DNA of 64,000 bases, taken from positions 2,232,001 through 2,296,000 of the forward strand of contig NZ_CP019239.1 of the NCBI RefSeq assembly GCF_001955715.1, given 5' to 3'. Positions 54,047 to 63,123 of the stretch are shown piece by piece; within the stretch, counting starts at the first letter, position 1, and each line of letters begins with the position of its first letter. Both the position numbers and the translations under genes were made by a program. The notes under the pieces are model-generated. The model was not told the DNA's origin. It saw nothing but the letters and a program-made list of their open reading frames with translations, and searched no databases. Source of the DNA: Rhodoferax saidenbachensis. GTDB lineage: Bacteria > Pseudomonadota > Gammaproteobacteria > Burkholderiales > Burkholderiaceae_C.

Positions 54047-55202
54047 TGGCATGGGGGAAGATGGGCTGCATGGTCTGTCGGATGGTAGCCGCTCGGCTTT
54101 GGCGAATGCACTGCATGTGGTCGGCGGCCCCAGGCACCTGGCCTTGGCGCAGGCGGGAGAGCGTGGCATCGCCTGGCCCGTGCCGTTTGATATCGCGCCC
54201 GTACTGGCACTGCGCGGCCAGTCCACTGTGGTGTTGGCCTCAGGCGACCCATTTTGGTTTGGTGCGGGTGGCAGCCTGGCCAAGCACTTAGACCCCGGCG
54301 AATGGCGGGCGTTCCCCGCACCCAGCACCTTTGCTTGGGCTATGGCCCGCTTGGGCTGGCCCCTGGAAACCACGCATTGTTTTGGATTGCACGCCACGCC
54401 CTTTGCGACTACCCGGCAGGTGCTGCAAACCGGCCAACGGCTGGTCTGCCTGCTACGCGATGGCCCAGCGGTTGCGGACTACGCACATTGGTTGACGGCG
54501 CTGGGCGCGGGCGATTCCCGCGTCTGGGTGCTGGAAGCCCTGGGCGGCCCGCGCGAGCGCGTGCGTGAGGCTCTGGCGCGCACTTGTCACTTCGCAGACA
54601 TTGCGGCACCTGTGGCCATCGCAGTAGAAGTGGTCGGCCTGAACGGCATGGCGCGCACGCCTGGGCGCCCCGACGCCGACTTTGCCCACGATGGGCAGAT
54701 CACAAAATCCCCGGTACGGGCCATCACGCTGGCTGCGCTGGCGCCGCGCCAGGGAGAACACCTGTGGGACCTGGGCGCGGGCTCCGGCTCGATTGCCGTG
54801 GAGTGGTGCCTGGCTGGCGGCACGGCCAGCGCCGTGGAGCAACATGGTGAGCGGGTGGTCAATATTCAGGCGAATGCCCAGCGCTTTGGCGTGGCCACTG
54901 CACTATCGGTGGTGCACGGGCCTGCCCTGCTGGCCCTGCAGAACTTGCCCAGAGCCGATGCGGTATTTGTGGGCGGCGGATTTGACCTGGCATTGTTCGA
55001 AGCACTTCGGGCCGCCGTGCCGCAAGGCTGCCGCCTGGTGGTCAATGCCGTGACGCTGGAAACCGAATCAGCCCTGCTGCAACTGCATGCGCTGCACGGC
55101 GGCGAACTGCTGCGCATCGAGCTGGCGCAGGCCGCACCGCTGGGGCGCATGCGCGGCTGGCAGCCTAGCCGCCCCGCGGTGCAGTGGAGCATCCGGCTAT
55201 GA
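54021..55202 (+). CDS. cobL: precorrin-6Y C5,15-methyltransferase, decarboxylating (CobL)
   Basis: Bifunctional enzyme: methylation at C5 and C15 and decarboxylation of the C12 acetate chain. The 393-residue protein is a fusion of a CbiE-type tetrapyrrole methylase (IIGMGEDGLHGLS; LASGDPFWFGAGG) and a CbiT-type methyltransferase from about residue 220 (LWDLGAGSGSIAVEW; DAVFVGGGFD). The ATG at 54021 fits this start, although the frame is open to 53991. Transcription from the upstream cob genes would have to pass through the antisense cobK. Confidence 0.93.
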   Translation: MAEPWLSIIGMGEDGLHGLSDGSRSALANALHVVGGPRHLALAQAGERGIAWPVPFDIAPVLALRGQSTVVLASGDPFWFGAGGSLAKHLDPGEWRAFPAPSTFAWAMARLGWPLETTHCFGLHATPFATTRQVLQTGQRLVCLLRDGPAVADYAHWLTALGAGDSRVWVLEALGGPRERVREALARTCHFADIAAPVAIAVEVVGLNGMARTPGRPDADFAHDGQITKSPVRAITLAALAPRQGEHLWDLGAGSGSIAVEWCLAGGTASAVEQHGERVVNIQANAQRFGVATALSVVHGPALLALQNLPRADAVFVGGGFDLALFEALRAAVPQGCRLVVNAVTLETESALLQLHALHGGELLRIELAQAAPLGRMRGWQPSRPAVQWSIRL

Positions 55203-55212
55203 AGGGCTGGGC

Positions 55213-55602
55213 ATGAGCGTAGCCGGGTTCGGGTTTCGTGCTGCGGCGACTACTGAGTCGTTGAAGCACGCTCTGGAGCTTGCCTTGGCGCAAGCGGACG
55301 CGCCTATCGCTCTGACCGCGCTGGCCACGGCCTGGGACAAGGCGGCCGCCCCGGCGTTTGTGCGTTTTGCCGCCGAGTGGGGCTTGCCGGTGCAGGCCAT
55401 TGCGGCAGAGGCCTTGCACACGCAGCCGGCCCACACCAGCGCCCATGTGCCTGCACGGTATGGCCAGCACAGCCTGGCCGAGTCTTCTGCACTGGCGGCC
55501 GCTGGCCCCGGTGCGCAACTGCGGGGGCTGCGCTGCGTGTCCCCGGATCGCCTGGCCACTGCGGCCATCGCGTTCGTCCTCCTCGAAAATACCTCTCCAT
55601 GA
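55213..55602 (+). CDS. cobE: CobE / CbiG C-terminal domain protein
   Basis: A 129-residue protein matching the CobE/CbiG C-terminal domain ([31 protein letters not shown] [10 protein letters not shown]). In Pseudomonas it is essential for aerobic cobalamin synthesis, but its biochemical role is not settled. The ATG at 55213 lies 10 bp after cobL and its stop overlaps cobM by 4 bp. Confidence 0.83.
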   Translation: MSVAGFGFRAAATTESLKHALELALAQADAPIALTALATAWDKAAAPAFVRFAAEWGLPVQAIAAEALHTQPAHTSAHVPARYGQHSLAESSALAAAGPGAQLRGLRCVSPDRLATAAIAFVLLENTSP

Positions 55603-56387
55603 CTGTTCACTTTATTGGCGCCGGCCCCGGTGCCCCCGACCTGCTGACCCTGCGCGGCCGCGACCTGATTGCTGCCAGCCCGGTGTGCTTGTACGCGGGC
55701 TCTTTAGTACCCGAGGGCGTTTTGGCGCATTGCCCGGCCGGCGCCCGCATCGTCAACACAGCACCCCTGTCGCTAGAGCAAATCATGGACGAGATTCGCG
55801 TGGCGCACGCCGCGGGGCACGATGTGGCGCGGTTGCATTCGGGCGATCTGTCGGTCTGGTCTGCCATGGGCGAGCAGCTGCGCTGCTTGCGCGAAGAAGG
55901 CATTCCCTACACCGTCACACCGGGCGTGCCCTCATTCGCGGCGGCCGCCGCCACGTTGGAGGCCGAACTGACCCTGCCGGGTCTCTGCCAGTCGGTGGTG
56001 CTGACACGCACCTCGGGCCGCGCTTCGGCCATGCCGGAGGCCGAGTCCCTGCACAACTTTGCGCAGACCGGGGCGGTGCTGGCTATCCACCTGTCCATCC
56101 ACGTGCTGGAACGCGTGGTGCAAGAGCTCACCCCCCACTACGGCGCCGACTGCCCCGTGGCCGTGGTATGGCGCGCCAGTTGGCCCGACGAGCGCGTGGT
56201 TCGCGCCACCTTGTCCACGGTGGAGGCCGCGGTGGGTGATGGCATGGAGCGCACGGCGATCATTCTGGTGGGCCGCACCCTGGGCGCGCAGGACTTCGCC
56301 ACCAGCCGCTTGTATGCCGGCGACTACGATCGGCGTTACCGTCCCGTGGGCACCCACCCCCGCTTTCCTGAAGGCGACACGCCATGA
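55599..56387 (+). CDS. cobM: precorrin-4 C11-methyltransferase (CobM)
   Basis: SAM-dependent C11 methylation. The 262-residue protein has [16 protein letters not shown] at its start, [36 protein letters not shown] and [13 protein letters not shown], all characteristic of CobM/CbiF. It overlaps cobE and cobF by 4 bp each, so the cobLEMF group is tightly coupled. Confidence 0.94.
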   Translation: MTVHFIGAGPGAPDLLTLRGRDLIAASPVCLYAGSLVPEGVLAHCPAGARIVNTAPLSLEQIMDEIRVAHAAGHDVARLHSGDLSVWSAMGEQLRCLREEGIPYTVTPGVPSFAAAAATLEAELTLPGLCQSVVLTRTSGRASAMPEAESLHNFAQTGAVLAIHLSIHVLERVVQELTPHYGADCPVAVVWRASWPDERVVRATLSTVEAAVGDGMERTAIILVGRTLGAQDFATSRLYAGDYDRRYRPVGTHPRFPEGDTP

Positions 56388-57169
56388 TCGAACTCAGCCT
56401 GGTGGGCATGGGCACCGGCAACCCGGACCACATCACCCGCCAGGGCGTGGCCGCACTCAATGCGGCGGACCTGATCTTGCTGCCCCACAAGGGCGCGGAC
56501 AAGGCCGATCTGGCCGACTTGCGCAGCAGTCTGTGCGCACAACTGATCACCAATGCAACCACGCGCGTAGTGGGCTTTGACATGCCGGTACGCGACAGTG
56601 CGGACCCTGATTACCAGGCCGGAGTGAACCGCTGGCACGATGCCATTGCACAGGTGTGGCTCGCGCATATCCAGGCCCATCTGCCCCAGGGCGGGCGCCT
56701 GGCCTTGCTGGTATGGGGCGACCCATCCTTGTACGACAGCACGCTGCGCATTGCCGACCGCTTGGCGCTGCAACTGCCATTGCGCGTGTCGGTGGTGCCG
56801 GGCATCACGGCGCTGCAGGCGCTCACCGCCGCCCATGCCATCGCCTTGAATGAGATCAATGCCCCGGTCACCATCACCACCGGTCGCCGATTGCGCGACC
56901 ATGGCTGGCCTGCGGATACCAGCACCGTGGCGGTGATGCTGGACGGTCAATGCGCTTTTCAGCACCTGCCTACTGAAGGCACCCACATCTGGTGGGGCGC
57001 CTACCTCGGCATGCCAAACCAGATCTGCATCAGCGGCCCATTGGGCGATGTCCGCAACCGTATCCTGGAACAGCGCCAGGCGGCGCGCGCCGCGCACGGC
57101 TGGATCATGGATACCTATTTGCTACGCAAAAGCCATCCACAGCAGATCAGAGATCCGAACGGCAGTTGA
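56384..57169 (+). CDS. cobF: precorrin-6A synthase, deacetylating (CobF)
   Basis: Methylates C1 of precorrin-5 with loss of acetate, a step specific to the aerobic route. The 261-residue tetrapyrrole methylase has [20 protein letters not shown] at its N-terminus, [20 protein letters not shown] near residue 115 and [16 protein letters not shown]. With CobG it shows the pathway is aerobic. It is the last gene of the cluster. A family C repeat follows in the 284-bp gap. Confidence 0.93.
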   Translation: MIELSLVGMGTGNPDHITRQGVAALNAADLILLPHKGADKADLADLRSSLCAQLITNATTRVVGFDMPVRDSADPDYQAGVNRWHDAIAQVWLAHIQAHLPQGGRLALLVWGDPSLYDSTLRIADRLALQLPLRVSVVPGITALQALTAAHAIALNEINAPVTITTGRRLRDHGWPADTSTVAVMLDGQCAFQHLPTEGTHIWWGAYLGMPNQICISGPLGDVRNRILEQRQAARAAHGWIMDTYLLRKSHPQQIRDPNGS

Positions 57170-57280
57170 AACCCGTTGCGCCCCGCGTTGATGCGCACGC
57201 AGGAACGACTGGATGATCACCAACCAGGACCGCTGAGAGCAGCACTACACAGCGTACGGCGGTGAGTAGGCGCAGGGCTA

Positions 57281-57410
57281 GGGCCTGTTCACACTAATTT
57301 CCCGAGATGCGTTGCGGATCAAAAAGGCCATGCGCAAGGCGTGAAACGCAGCCGGGGTATCCCCCCGGCAAGGCTTTGCAACGCAGCGCATGGCAGTTTT
57401 AGCCGCAACC
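57281..57410. repeat. MITE-like inverted repeat, family C, copy 2
   Basis: After a GGGCCTGTTCACACTAATTT lead-in, nested inverted repeats pair over about 100 bp: GTTGCGG (57311) with CCGCAAC (57403), and GGCCATGCGC with GCGCATGGC. A central 7-bp hairpin GCCGGGG / CCCCGGC lies at 57351-57369. Flanking GCAAGGCGTGAAACGC and AAGGCTTTGCAACGC match the copy at 3095-3172. It has no coding capacity. The 284-bp gap between cobF and the ureidoglycolate lyase gene contains nothing else. Confidence 0.8.
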
Positions 57411-57453
57411 CGAAGGGAACGGGGTGCAAACAGCGCCACTCGTTGTTGCACTC

Positions 57454-57969
57454 CTAGCCGATCCAGTAGCCCAACGCCAGCACATCGACTTCATCGAGGT
57501 TGTGGTCTTCGGCGCGGCCACCCCGGTCCACCACCAGAAAGTCAGAAGCGCGCTCGGTGGCAATCAACGGGTGGTGCCAGGTCCCTTTCGCGTAGTTCAC
57601 CCCCTGCCCTGCCTGGGCGAGAAAACAGCGAATCTGTTCGGGCACCAGTGTTGGGGAGGCAGGCGCCACCACCACCAGGTACGGCGTTGAACTCAGTGGC
57701 ATGAAGGCCTGGCTGCCCAGCGGGTGGCGTTCCATGACCCGCAGTTGCATGGGCAGCACACGGGGCGTGGCCCGGAAAATATTGAGAATGGGTCGCCCCC
57801 CTTGGTCCAGTACATCGATGTGCGCCAGATCATGAAAGCGCGTGGCAAAACCTTCGTTGATGGAAAACTGCCGGGCAGCATCGCCCACCGCAATCACATC
57901 CCCGAACGGGGCAAATGCCGCGGCGGTGAGCGCCTCGACGCGGATGGGATGCCGGTTCGTTTCAATCAC
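57454..57969 (-). CDS. allA: ureidoglycolate lyase family protein
   Basis: A 171-residue cupin-type protein of the ureidoglycolate lyase (AllA) family, which splits ureidoglycolate into glyoxylate and urea at the end of purine ureide breakdown. Family segments include FAPFGDVIAVGDAARQFSIN and NYAKGTWHHPLIA with the metal or active-site His residues. GTG at 57969 is used, 2 bp after the upstream regulator stop. It is the last gene of a cluster with hydantoinase and a PLP enzyme, so its true substrate may be another ureide. Confidence 0.82.
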   Translation of the reverse strand: MIETNRHPIRVEALTAAAFAPFGDVIAVGDAARQFSINEGFATRFHDLAHIDVLDQGGRPILNIFRATPRVLPMQLRVMERHPLGSQAFMPLSSTPYLVVVAPASPTLVPEQIRCFLAQAGQGVNYAKGTWHHPLIATERASDFLVVDRGGRAEDHNLDEVDVLALGYWIG

Positions 57970-57971
57970 GT

Positions 57972-58868
57972 TTAACAATCGATGTCGCTCAGATCCGGGA
58001 TGGCAGCCTTGCCACCTGCGCCCGCTTTACCGCGTTTGGTCCGCTTGCTGAATGCCAGGCCCATGGCCAGCGTCTGCACCAGGCACATGGCCGAGGTAAG
58101 CGACCGGAACCCCTTGAGCTCCGCATCGTTAACCTCCAGAACCAGGTCCGCATTTTTGGCAACCGGGCTCAGAAATGCATTGGTAATGGCCAACAACTTG
58201 GCGCCCTGCCCCGTCACCTGTTCACACACACGCAGCGTGTCCGCCGCGTAGGGCGGGAAACTGATGGCAATCAGCAGATCCTGCGCATTGGCCGCGTTGG
58301 CTTGCTCGGCCACCGCGCCGCCCAGCCCCGTGATCTGCACGGCGGGCTGCCCGACGCGGTTCAAGGCATAGGCCAGGTACGCCGCAACGGCGTAAGAGCG
58401 GCGCAGGCCAATCACATGCACGATGCGGGCGTTCTGAATCAGCGACACCGCGTCCTTGAGCGGCAGGCTGGCGGCATCGGCTTGCAAATGCTCCAGCGAG
58501 ACGATATTGGCCTGGCTGAAGGCCTGCAAGACTGCGGCCGGGTCCTCCGGGTTGTCCAGCGTCTGCTCTCCCCCGTAGTGGCGAATACGTTCCCTGAAAG
58601 TCGGCTTGGTGGCGTGGTGCAAGGGTGCGCGAAACAAGCGCTGCAACTCCGAGTAGCCGTCATACCCCAGCGCCTTGGCCAAGCGGATAAAGGCGGCCGG
58701 CGCAATCTGGGCCTGGGCCGCAACGGTGGCCACCGGATTCAGGGCAATGTCGTTGGGATGCTCGATGGCGTAGCGCGCGGCATCCCGCATGCGCGGCGTC
58801 AGGCGCTCGCTCTCCTGGCTGATCAGCGCCCGCAGGCCTTCAAGGGTGGTCGGTTTGGCGTTGCTCAT
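57972..58868 (-). CDS. RpiR/MurR-family transcriptional regulator
   Basis: A 298-residue regulator with an N-terminal RpiR helix-turn-helix (LTPRMRDAARYAIEHPND ... AAFIRLAKALGYDGYSELQ) and a C-terminal SIS sugar-isomerase-like domain (ARIVHVIGLRRSYAVAAYLA; DLLIAISFPPYAADTL). It is encoded inside the catabolic cluster, on the same strand as the enzymes it probably controls. ATG 58868 is chosen; the TTG at 58874 is less likely. SIS ligands are usually phosphosugars, so its effector in a ureide setting is unclear. Confidence 0.87.
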   Translation of the reverse strand: MSNAKPTTLEGLRALISQESERLTPRMRDAARYAIEHPNDIALNPVATVAAQAQIAPAAFIRLAKALGYDGYSELQRLFRAPLHHATKPTFRERIRHYGGEQTLDNPEDPAAVLQAFSQANIVSLEHLQADAASLPLKDAVSLIQNARIVHVIGLRRSYAVAAYLAYALNRVGQPAVQITGLGGAVAEQANAANAQDLLIAISFPPYAADTLRVCEQVTGQGAKLLAITNAFLSPVAKNADLVLEVNDAELKGFRSLTSAMCLVQTLAMGLAFSKRTKRGKAGAGGKAAIPDLSDIDC

Positions 58869-58905
58869 GGGCAAATGATAGCCACCGGAGATGCGTCACC
58901 GTGCC

Positions 58906-60327
58906 TCAGAAGGCACGCACCTCACCACGGGGCACGAATCGGCCCATCCCTTCGCGGCCATGCCAGTGGTGGCCATCCACAATCAGGTTGCCGCGCAGGA
59001 AGACTTTCTCCACACGCCCCTGGAGACTGCGGCCTTCCAGCAAGGTGTAGTCGCAGTCGCTGTGCAGGTTCTTGGCGTGGATGGTCTGCGTGACCGCCGG
59101 GTTGAAAAGCACCACGTCGGCATCGCTACCCACCGCGATCGTGCCCTTCTTGGGAAACAGGCCAAAGAGCTTGGCCGGGGTGGTCGAGGTGAGTTCCACA
59201 AAACGGTTGAGCGACAGCTTGCCCTGCATCACGCCAATGTCAAACAGGCTGACCAGCCGGGTTTCAATGCCGGGTGCGCCATTCGGAATCTGCGCAAAGT
59301 TATCCGTGCCGCGCAACTTGGAACTGCGCAGTCCCAGGTGGCCTTCCTTCATGCAAAACGGGCAGTGGTCGGTGGCAATCACCTGCAAATCGTCGTACCG
59401 CAGGGCACGCCACAAGTGCTTTTGGTCATCGGGCTTGCGCAGCGGCGGCGTCATCACGTATTTGGCCGTCTCGAAGTCGTCGTTGTCGTAGACCGCGTCG
59501 TCAAACAGCAGGTAATGCGGGCAGGTCTCGGCAAATACCGGTATGCCCTCGCTACGTGCCTGCACAATGTGTTTCAGCGCATCGTTACTGGACACGTGCA
59601 CGAAGTAAATCGGCGCATTCGCCAGCTCCGCCAGACGGATGCCGCGGTGCGTAGCCTCGCCTTCCATGAGCGAGGGACGTGTGAGCGCGTGGTAGCGCGG
59701 CGAGGTGTGGCCAGCCTCCAGTGCTTCCTTGATCAGGAGGTCAATCACCGTGCCATTTTCAGCATGCAGGGCCACCATGCCGCCATCTGCTCCGACCTGG
59801 CGCAGCATGCGGAAGATGGAGGCGTCGTCGGCCATCATGATGCCGGGATAGGCCATGAACATCTTGAAACTGGTGACGCCCTCATGGCGCATGGCGTGGC
59901 GCACATCGCGCAGTACCTGGTCATCGACCCGGGTGACGATCACGTGCAGGCTGTAGTCCACATTCACCTGCGACTCTGCAGAGCGCTGGGCCCGGGCAAT
60001 CGCACCCAACGGCGAGTCAATCTCTGTCTGCAGGGCAAAGTCCACAATGGTGGTGGTACCGCCAAAGGCCGCCGCCTTGGTGCCGCTGGCAAAGGTGTCG
60101 GTGGTGATGGTCGGGCCAATCACGTTTTCCAGGTGCACATGGGTGTCCACGCCCCCTGGCAATACGTACAAACCGGTGGCATCGACCACCGTGACATCCC
60201 CTCCCACTTCAATGTTCTGACCAATGGTGTGAATGATGCCGCCTTGCAGGAGCACATCAGCCACGTAGTCGTCGGTCGCGGTAATCACGCGGCCGTTGCG
60301 GATCAAGGTTGCATTGCTGGTTGTCAA
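58906..60327 (-). CDS. dihydropyrimidinase / D-hydantoinase family hydrolase
   Basis: Cyclic-amide hydrolase of 473 residues. Metal-site residues are visible: DTHVHL (HxH), FKMFMAYPG with the lysine that is carbamylated, VALHAENG, YFVHVSS and the Asp in ATDHCPF. The GGTTTIVDFALQ segment is typical of dihydropyrimidinases. Start is TTG at 60327 with GAGGA 9 bp upstream; longer readings overlap the PLP enzyme gene. It opens hydantoins or dihydropyrimidines; the partner carbamoylase is not in this window. Confidence 0.9.
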   Translation of the reverse strand: MTTSNATLIRNGRVITATDDYVADVLLQGGIIHTIGQNIEVGGDVTVVDATGLYVLPGGVDTHVHLENVIGPTITTDTFASGTKAAAFGGTTTIVDFALQTEIDSPLGAIARAQRSAESQVNVDYSLHVIVTRVDDQVLRDVRHAMRHEGVTSFKMFMAYPGIMMADDASIFRMLRQVGADGGMVALHAENGTVIDLLIKEALEAGHTSPRYHALTRPSLMEGEATHRGIRLAELANAPIYFVHVSSNDALKHIVQARSEGIPVFAETCPHYLLFDDAVYDNDDFETAKYVMTPPLRKPDDQKHLWRALRYDDLQVIATDHCPFCMKEGHLGLRSSKLRGTDNFAQIPNGAPGIETRLVSLFDIGVMQGKLSLNRFVELTSTTPAKLFGLFPKKGTIAVGSDADVVLFNPAVTQTIHAKNLHSDCDYTLLEGRSLQGRVEKVFLRGNLIVDGHHWHGREGMGRFVPRGEVRAF

Positions 60328-60394
60328 GGTGTTGTTCCTCAGTAGGCAAATGGTCGAGGGCCTGTTCAATGGCCCTGAAGCGATTCCCGTGCCA

Positions 60395-61633
60395 TCAGCC
60401 GATGGCCTCATCCAAATGGCGTATGAGGTGGTCGATTTCCGCCACCGTGTTGTAGTGCGCGATGGAGACACGCACCACGCCGCCCCAGACATGCAGACCC
60501 AGGCTTTCAATCAGGCGCTTGGCATAGAAGTCACCAAAACGAATACCGATGTTGAAACGATCGGTGTGCCGCACGATGGACTCGCTCATCTTGCCGTCCA
60601 CCATGAAGCTGATGGTGGGTACGCGTTGGCCCGATTTCGCCTCGGGCAAGCCGATGATGCGCACGTTCTTTTTGCTGCGGAGGTAAGACAGCAACTGTTC
60701 GGCCAGGCGGTCTTCGTGGTGTTCAAAGGCATCAAACGCGGCCTGCATCTTTTGCCGCGAACTGCCTTTAACGCCCAATTGGGTTCCGACGTCGGTCAGA
60801 TAGTCGTTGATGCCGATGCAACCGTAGGAGAGCTCGTAGTTCACGTTGCCGGGTTGCAACTTGTACGGCAGCGTGTCATTGGGAATGAAATAGTGGTTCA
60901 GGCTGGCCAAGCTCAGCAGCAACTCCCGGCGCCCCCACAACACGGCGTAATGGGGCCCAAACACCTTGTAGAAGCTGAAGACATACAGATCGGCGCCGCT
61001 GGCGCGCACGTCCACCAAGCGGTGCGGTGCATAGGCCACGGCATCCACGCACAGCCGCGCGCCGACGTGGTGCACCAGATCCGCCACCTTGGCCACCGGG
61101 TTGACAGTGCCCAGGATATTGGAGGCATGGGTCATGGCCACCCACTTCACCCTGGGCGACAGCATTTTTTCCAGATCGGAAAGATCCAGCTCCAGTGTCT
61201 GGGGGTTGACGTTCCAGAACCGTACGACGGCCCCGGCACTTTGCAGGCGCAGCCAGCCTCCAATGTTGGCCTCATGGTCTGTATTGGTCACGATGATTTC
61301 ATCGCCCGGCTGAATGCTGGGCAGGATGGCTTGCGTGACCTGGAACATCAGTGCCGTGGTGGCACCGCCCATGACCACTTCATCGTCGTACTCCGCATTG
61401 ATCAGCTCCGCTACCGATTTGCGGGCGGCCAGCACCTTGCTTCCGGCATCCTGCGAATGCGCGTAACTGGCGCCCAACTGCACGCTGCTGGTAAGCAGGT
61501 AGTCGCGCACCCGGTCCGCCACGCGGCGCAGGACCTGGGAGCCGCCCGCGTTGTCCAGATACGCAAAGCCGTTGGAAAGCGTCGGAAATTCGGCGCGGAT
61601 ATGGTCGATATTGAGAGTGGATGTGGTCTGCAT
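60395..61633 (-). CDS. class V aminotransferase fold PLP enzyme (cysteine-desulfurase-like)
   Basis: A 412-residue PLP-dependent enzyme with NAGGSQVLRRVADRVRDYL at the start, THASNILGTVNPV, DAVAYAPHRLVDVRASGADL and the PLP-binding lysine in FSFYKVFGPHYA. It resembles the SufS/CsdA-like group that lacks the mobile loop of true desulfurases, so the natural reaction may be a C-S or C-N lyase or transaminase step. The ATG at 61633 is used. No iron-sulfur assembly gene is nearby; its neighbours are a transporter and hydantoinase. Confidence 0.84.
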   Translation of the reverse strand: MQTTSTLNIDHIRAEFPTLSNGFAYLDNAGGSQVLRRVADRVRDYLLTSSVQLGASYAHSQDAGSKVLAARKSVAELINAEYDDEVVMGGATTALMFQVTQAILPSIQPGDEIIVTNTDHEANIGGWLRLQSAGAVVRFWNVNPQTLELDLSDLEKMLSPRVKWVAMTHASNILGTVNPVAKVADLVHHVGARLCVDAVAYAPHRLVDVRASGADLYVFSFYKVFGPHYAVLWGRRELLLSLASLNHYFIPNDTLPYKLQPGNVNYELSYGCIGINDYLTDVGTQLGVKGSSRQKMQAAFDAFEHHEDRLAEQLLSYLRSKKNVRIIGLPEAKSGQRVPTISFMVDGKMSESIVRHTDRFNIGIRFGDFYAKRLIESLGLHVWGGVVRVSIAHYNTVAEIDHLIRHLDEAIG

Positions 61634-61640
61634 AACGTAA

Positions 61641-62375
61641 TTAGTGTTGAAGAATGGCCTTGAGGAACGCCTGGGTACGTGCCTCCTGGGGCGTATTGAA
61701 AAACTGCTGGGGCTCACCCTGCTCGACGATGCGCCCGGCTTCCATGAAGATGACCCGGTCTGCCACGCGCCGGGCAAAGCCCATTTCATGGGTCACGATG
61801 ACCATGGTGACGCCGGTCTTGGCCAGGTTCTGCATCACGTCCAGCACCTCACCCACCATCTCCGGGTCTAGTGCTGACGTGGGCTCGTCAAACAGAATGA
61901 CCTTGGGCTCCATGGCCAGTGCACGGGCAATGGCGACGCGCTGCTGCTGCCCGCCTGACAACTGCGCGGGGTACTTGTGCGCATGTTCGGCCATACCCAC
62001 TTTGACCAACAATTCCCGGGCCTTGGCTTCAGCGTCTTTGCGGTTGCTCTTGCGCACACGCAGTGGGCCCAGCGCGACGTTTTCCAGCGTGCTCAGATGG
62101 GGGAACAGGTTGAAGCTTTGAAACACCATGCCCACTTCCGCGCGCACTTTGGCAAGCTCCGGGCCTTTTTCCACCTTGAGGCCATCAACCAGTACGACCC
62201 CACCCTGGTATTCCTCCAGCAGGTTGATGCAGCGGATGAGCGTGGACTTGCCAGAGCCCGATGGGCCGACCACCACGACCACTTCACCGGATCGGATATC
62301 CAGATCGATATCGTGCAGCACTTCCACCGCGCCATAGGACTTGCGCAATTTTTGAATCTGTATGAGGGCTTGCAT
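61641..62375 (-). CDS. amino-acid ABC transporter ATP-binding protein (GlnQ-like)
   Basis: A 244-residue ATPase with Walker [10 protein letters not shown] near residue 36, [10 protein letters not shown], signature [15 protein letters not shown], Walker [13 protein letters not shown] and H-loop IVTHEMGFA. It is the GlnQ type that serves polar amino-acid importers. It lies 10 bp after the permease gene and 7 bp before the PLP-enzyme gene, in one operon. Confidence 0.93.
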   Translation of the reverse strand: MQALIQIQKLRKSYGAVEVLHDIDLDIRSGEVVVVVGPSGSGKSTLIRCINLLEEYQGGVVLVDGLKVEKGPELAKVRAEVGMVFQSFNLFPHLSTLENVALGPLRVRKSNRKDAEAKARELLVKVGMAEHAHKYPAQLSGGQQQRVAIARALAMEPKVILFDEPTSALDPEMVGEVLDVMQNLAKTGVTMVIVTHEMGFARRVADRVIFMEAGRIVEQGEPQQFFNTPQEARTQAFLKAILQH

Positions 62376-62385
62376 GGCGGCCTGG

Positions 62386-63057
62386 TTAACGTGTGTTCTT
62401 GCTGTGGCGCGATTCAAAGTAGCTCACCAATCGCACCAGTGGCAACAGAATCAGGAGGTACAGGACTGCGGCCCCGATCAGGGGTGTCGGGTTCGCCGCC
62501 AGGGCCTGCGCCTGGGTGGCTTGTTTGAGCAGATCGGGCATGGCCACGACCGAGGCCAAGGCTGTGTCCTTGAGCACGTTGATGCAATTGCTGGTCAACG
62601 GCGGTACAACAATGCGGAACGCCTGCGGCAAGATGACATACCGCATGCTGCTGAAGAAGCCCAGACCGATGGCATCTGCCGCTTCGAACTGGCCTTTGGG
62701 TATGGCTTCGATGCCCGCCCTGAAAATTTCTGCCGTGTACGCACACGACACCAGACTGATCGCCACCGCCGCGGATGCAAACGACGACATGCGGATGCCC
62801 ACAAATGGCAGGGCGTAATAGACCAGCACCAGCAGCACCAGCAAAGGAATGGAGCGCAAGACATCGGTGTAGATGCGTGCGAGCGCTTGGACCGGGCCTG
62901 CACCATAGAGGCGGGCCAATGCCATACCCAGCCCGGAGACCATCCCCGCAACAATGCTGACGACCCCCAGCATGATGGTGATCCAGAGTCCTTCCAGCAA
63001 CGCGGGAAGCGCGCCCACAAAAACGGACCAATTGAAGAATGTCTCAATCAAGCTCAT
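62386..63057 (-). CDS. amino-acid ABC transporter permease
   Basis: A 223-residue permease with about five helices and the transport signature [38 protein letters not shown] is the usual HisM-type segment. Only one permease is encoded, so it may form a homodimer. It lies between the binding protein and ATPase genes; a stem-loop separates it from the former. Confidence 0.92.
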   Translation of the reverse strand: MSLIETFFNWSVFVGALPALLEGLWITIMLGVVSIVAGMVSGLGMALARLYGAGPVQALARIYTDVLRSIPLLVLLVLVYYALPFVGIRMSSFASAAVAISLVSCAYTAEIFRAGIEAIPKGQFEAADAIGLGFFSSMRYVILPQAFRIVVPPLTSNCINVLKDTALASVVAMPDLLKQATQAQALAANPTPLIGAAVLYLLILLPLVRLVSYFESRHSKNTR

Positions 63058-63078
63058 GGCAGCTTTCTGTATTTAGGG

Positions 63079-63112
63079 ACCCGCGAGGCGCCCCGGAGGT
63101 TGCCTCGCGGGT
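63079..63112 (-). other. Intercistronic stem-loop after the binding-protein gene
   Basis: A perfect 11-bp stem (ACCCGCGAGGC / GCCTCGCGGGT) with a 12-base loop lies in the 66-bp gap between the binding-protein stop and the permease start. No T-run follows, so it probably stabilises or attenuates the transcript rather than ending it. Confidence 0.7.
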
Positions 63113-63123
63113 ATCCAACGCCC

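Noticed and set aside
60395..61633. True cysteine desulfurase for iron-sulfur assembly (SufS/IscS)
   Set aside because: No iscU, sufU, sufE or other assembly gene is adjacent. The context is an importer and a hydantoinase, so only the fold is claimed.
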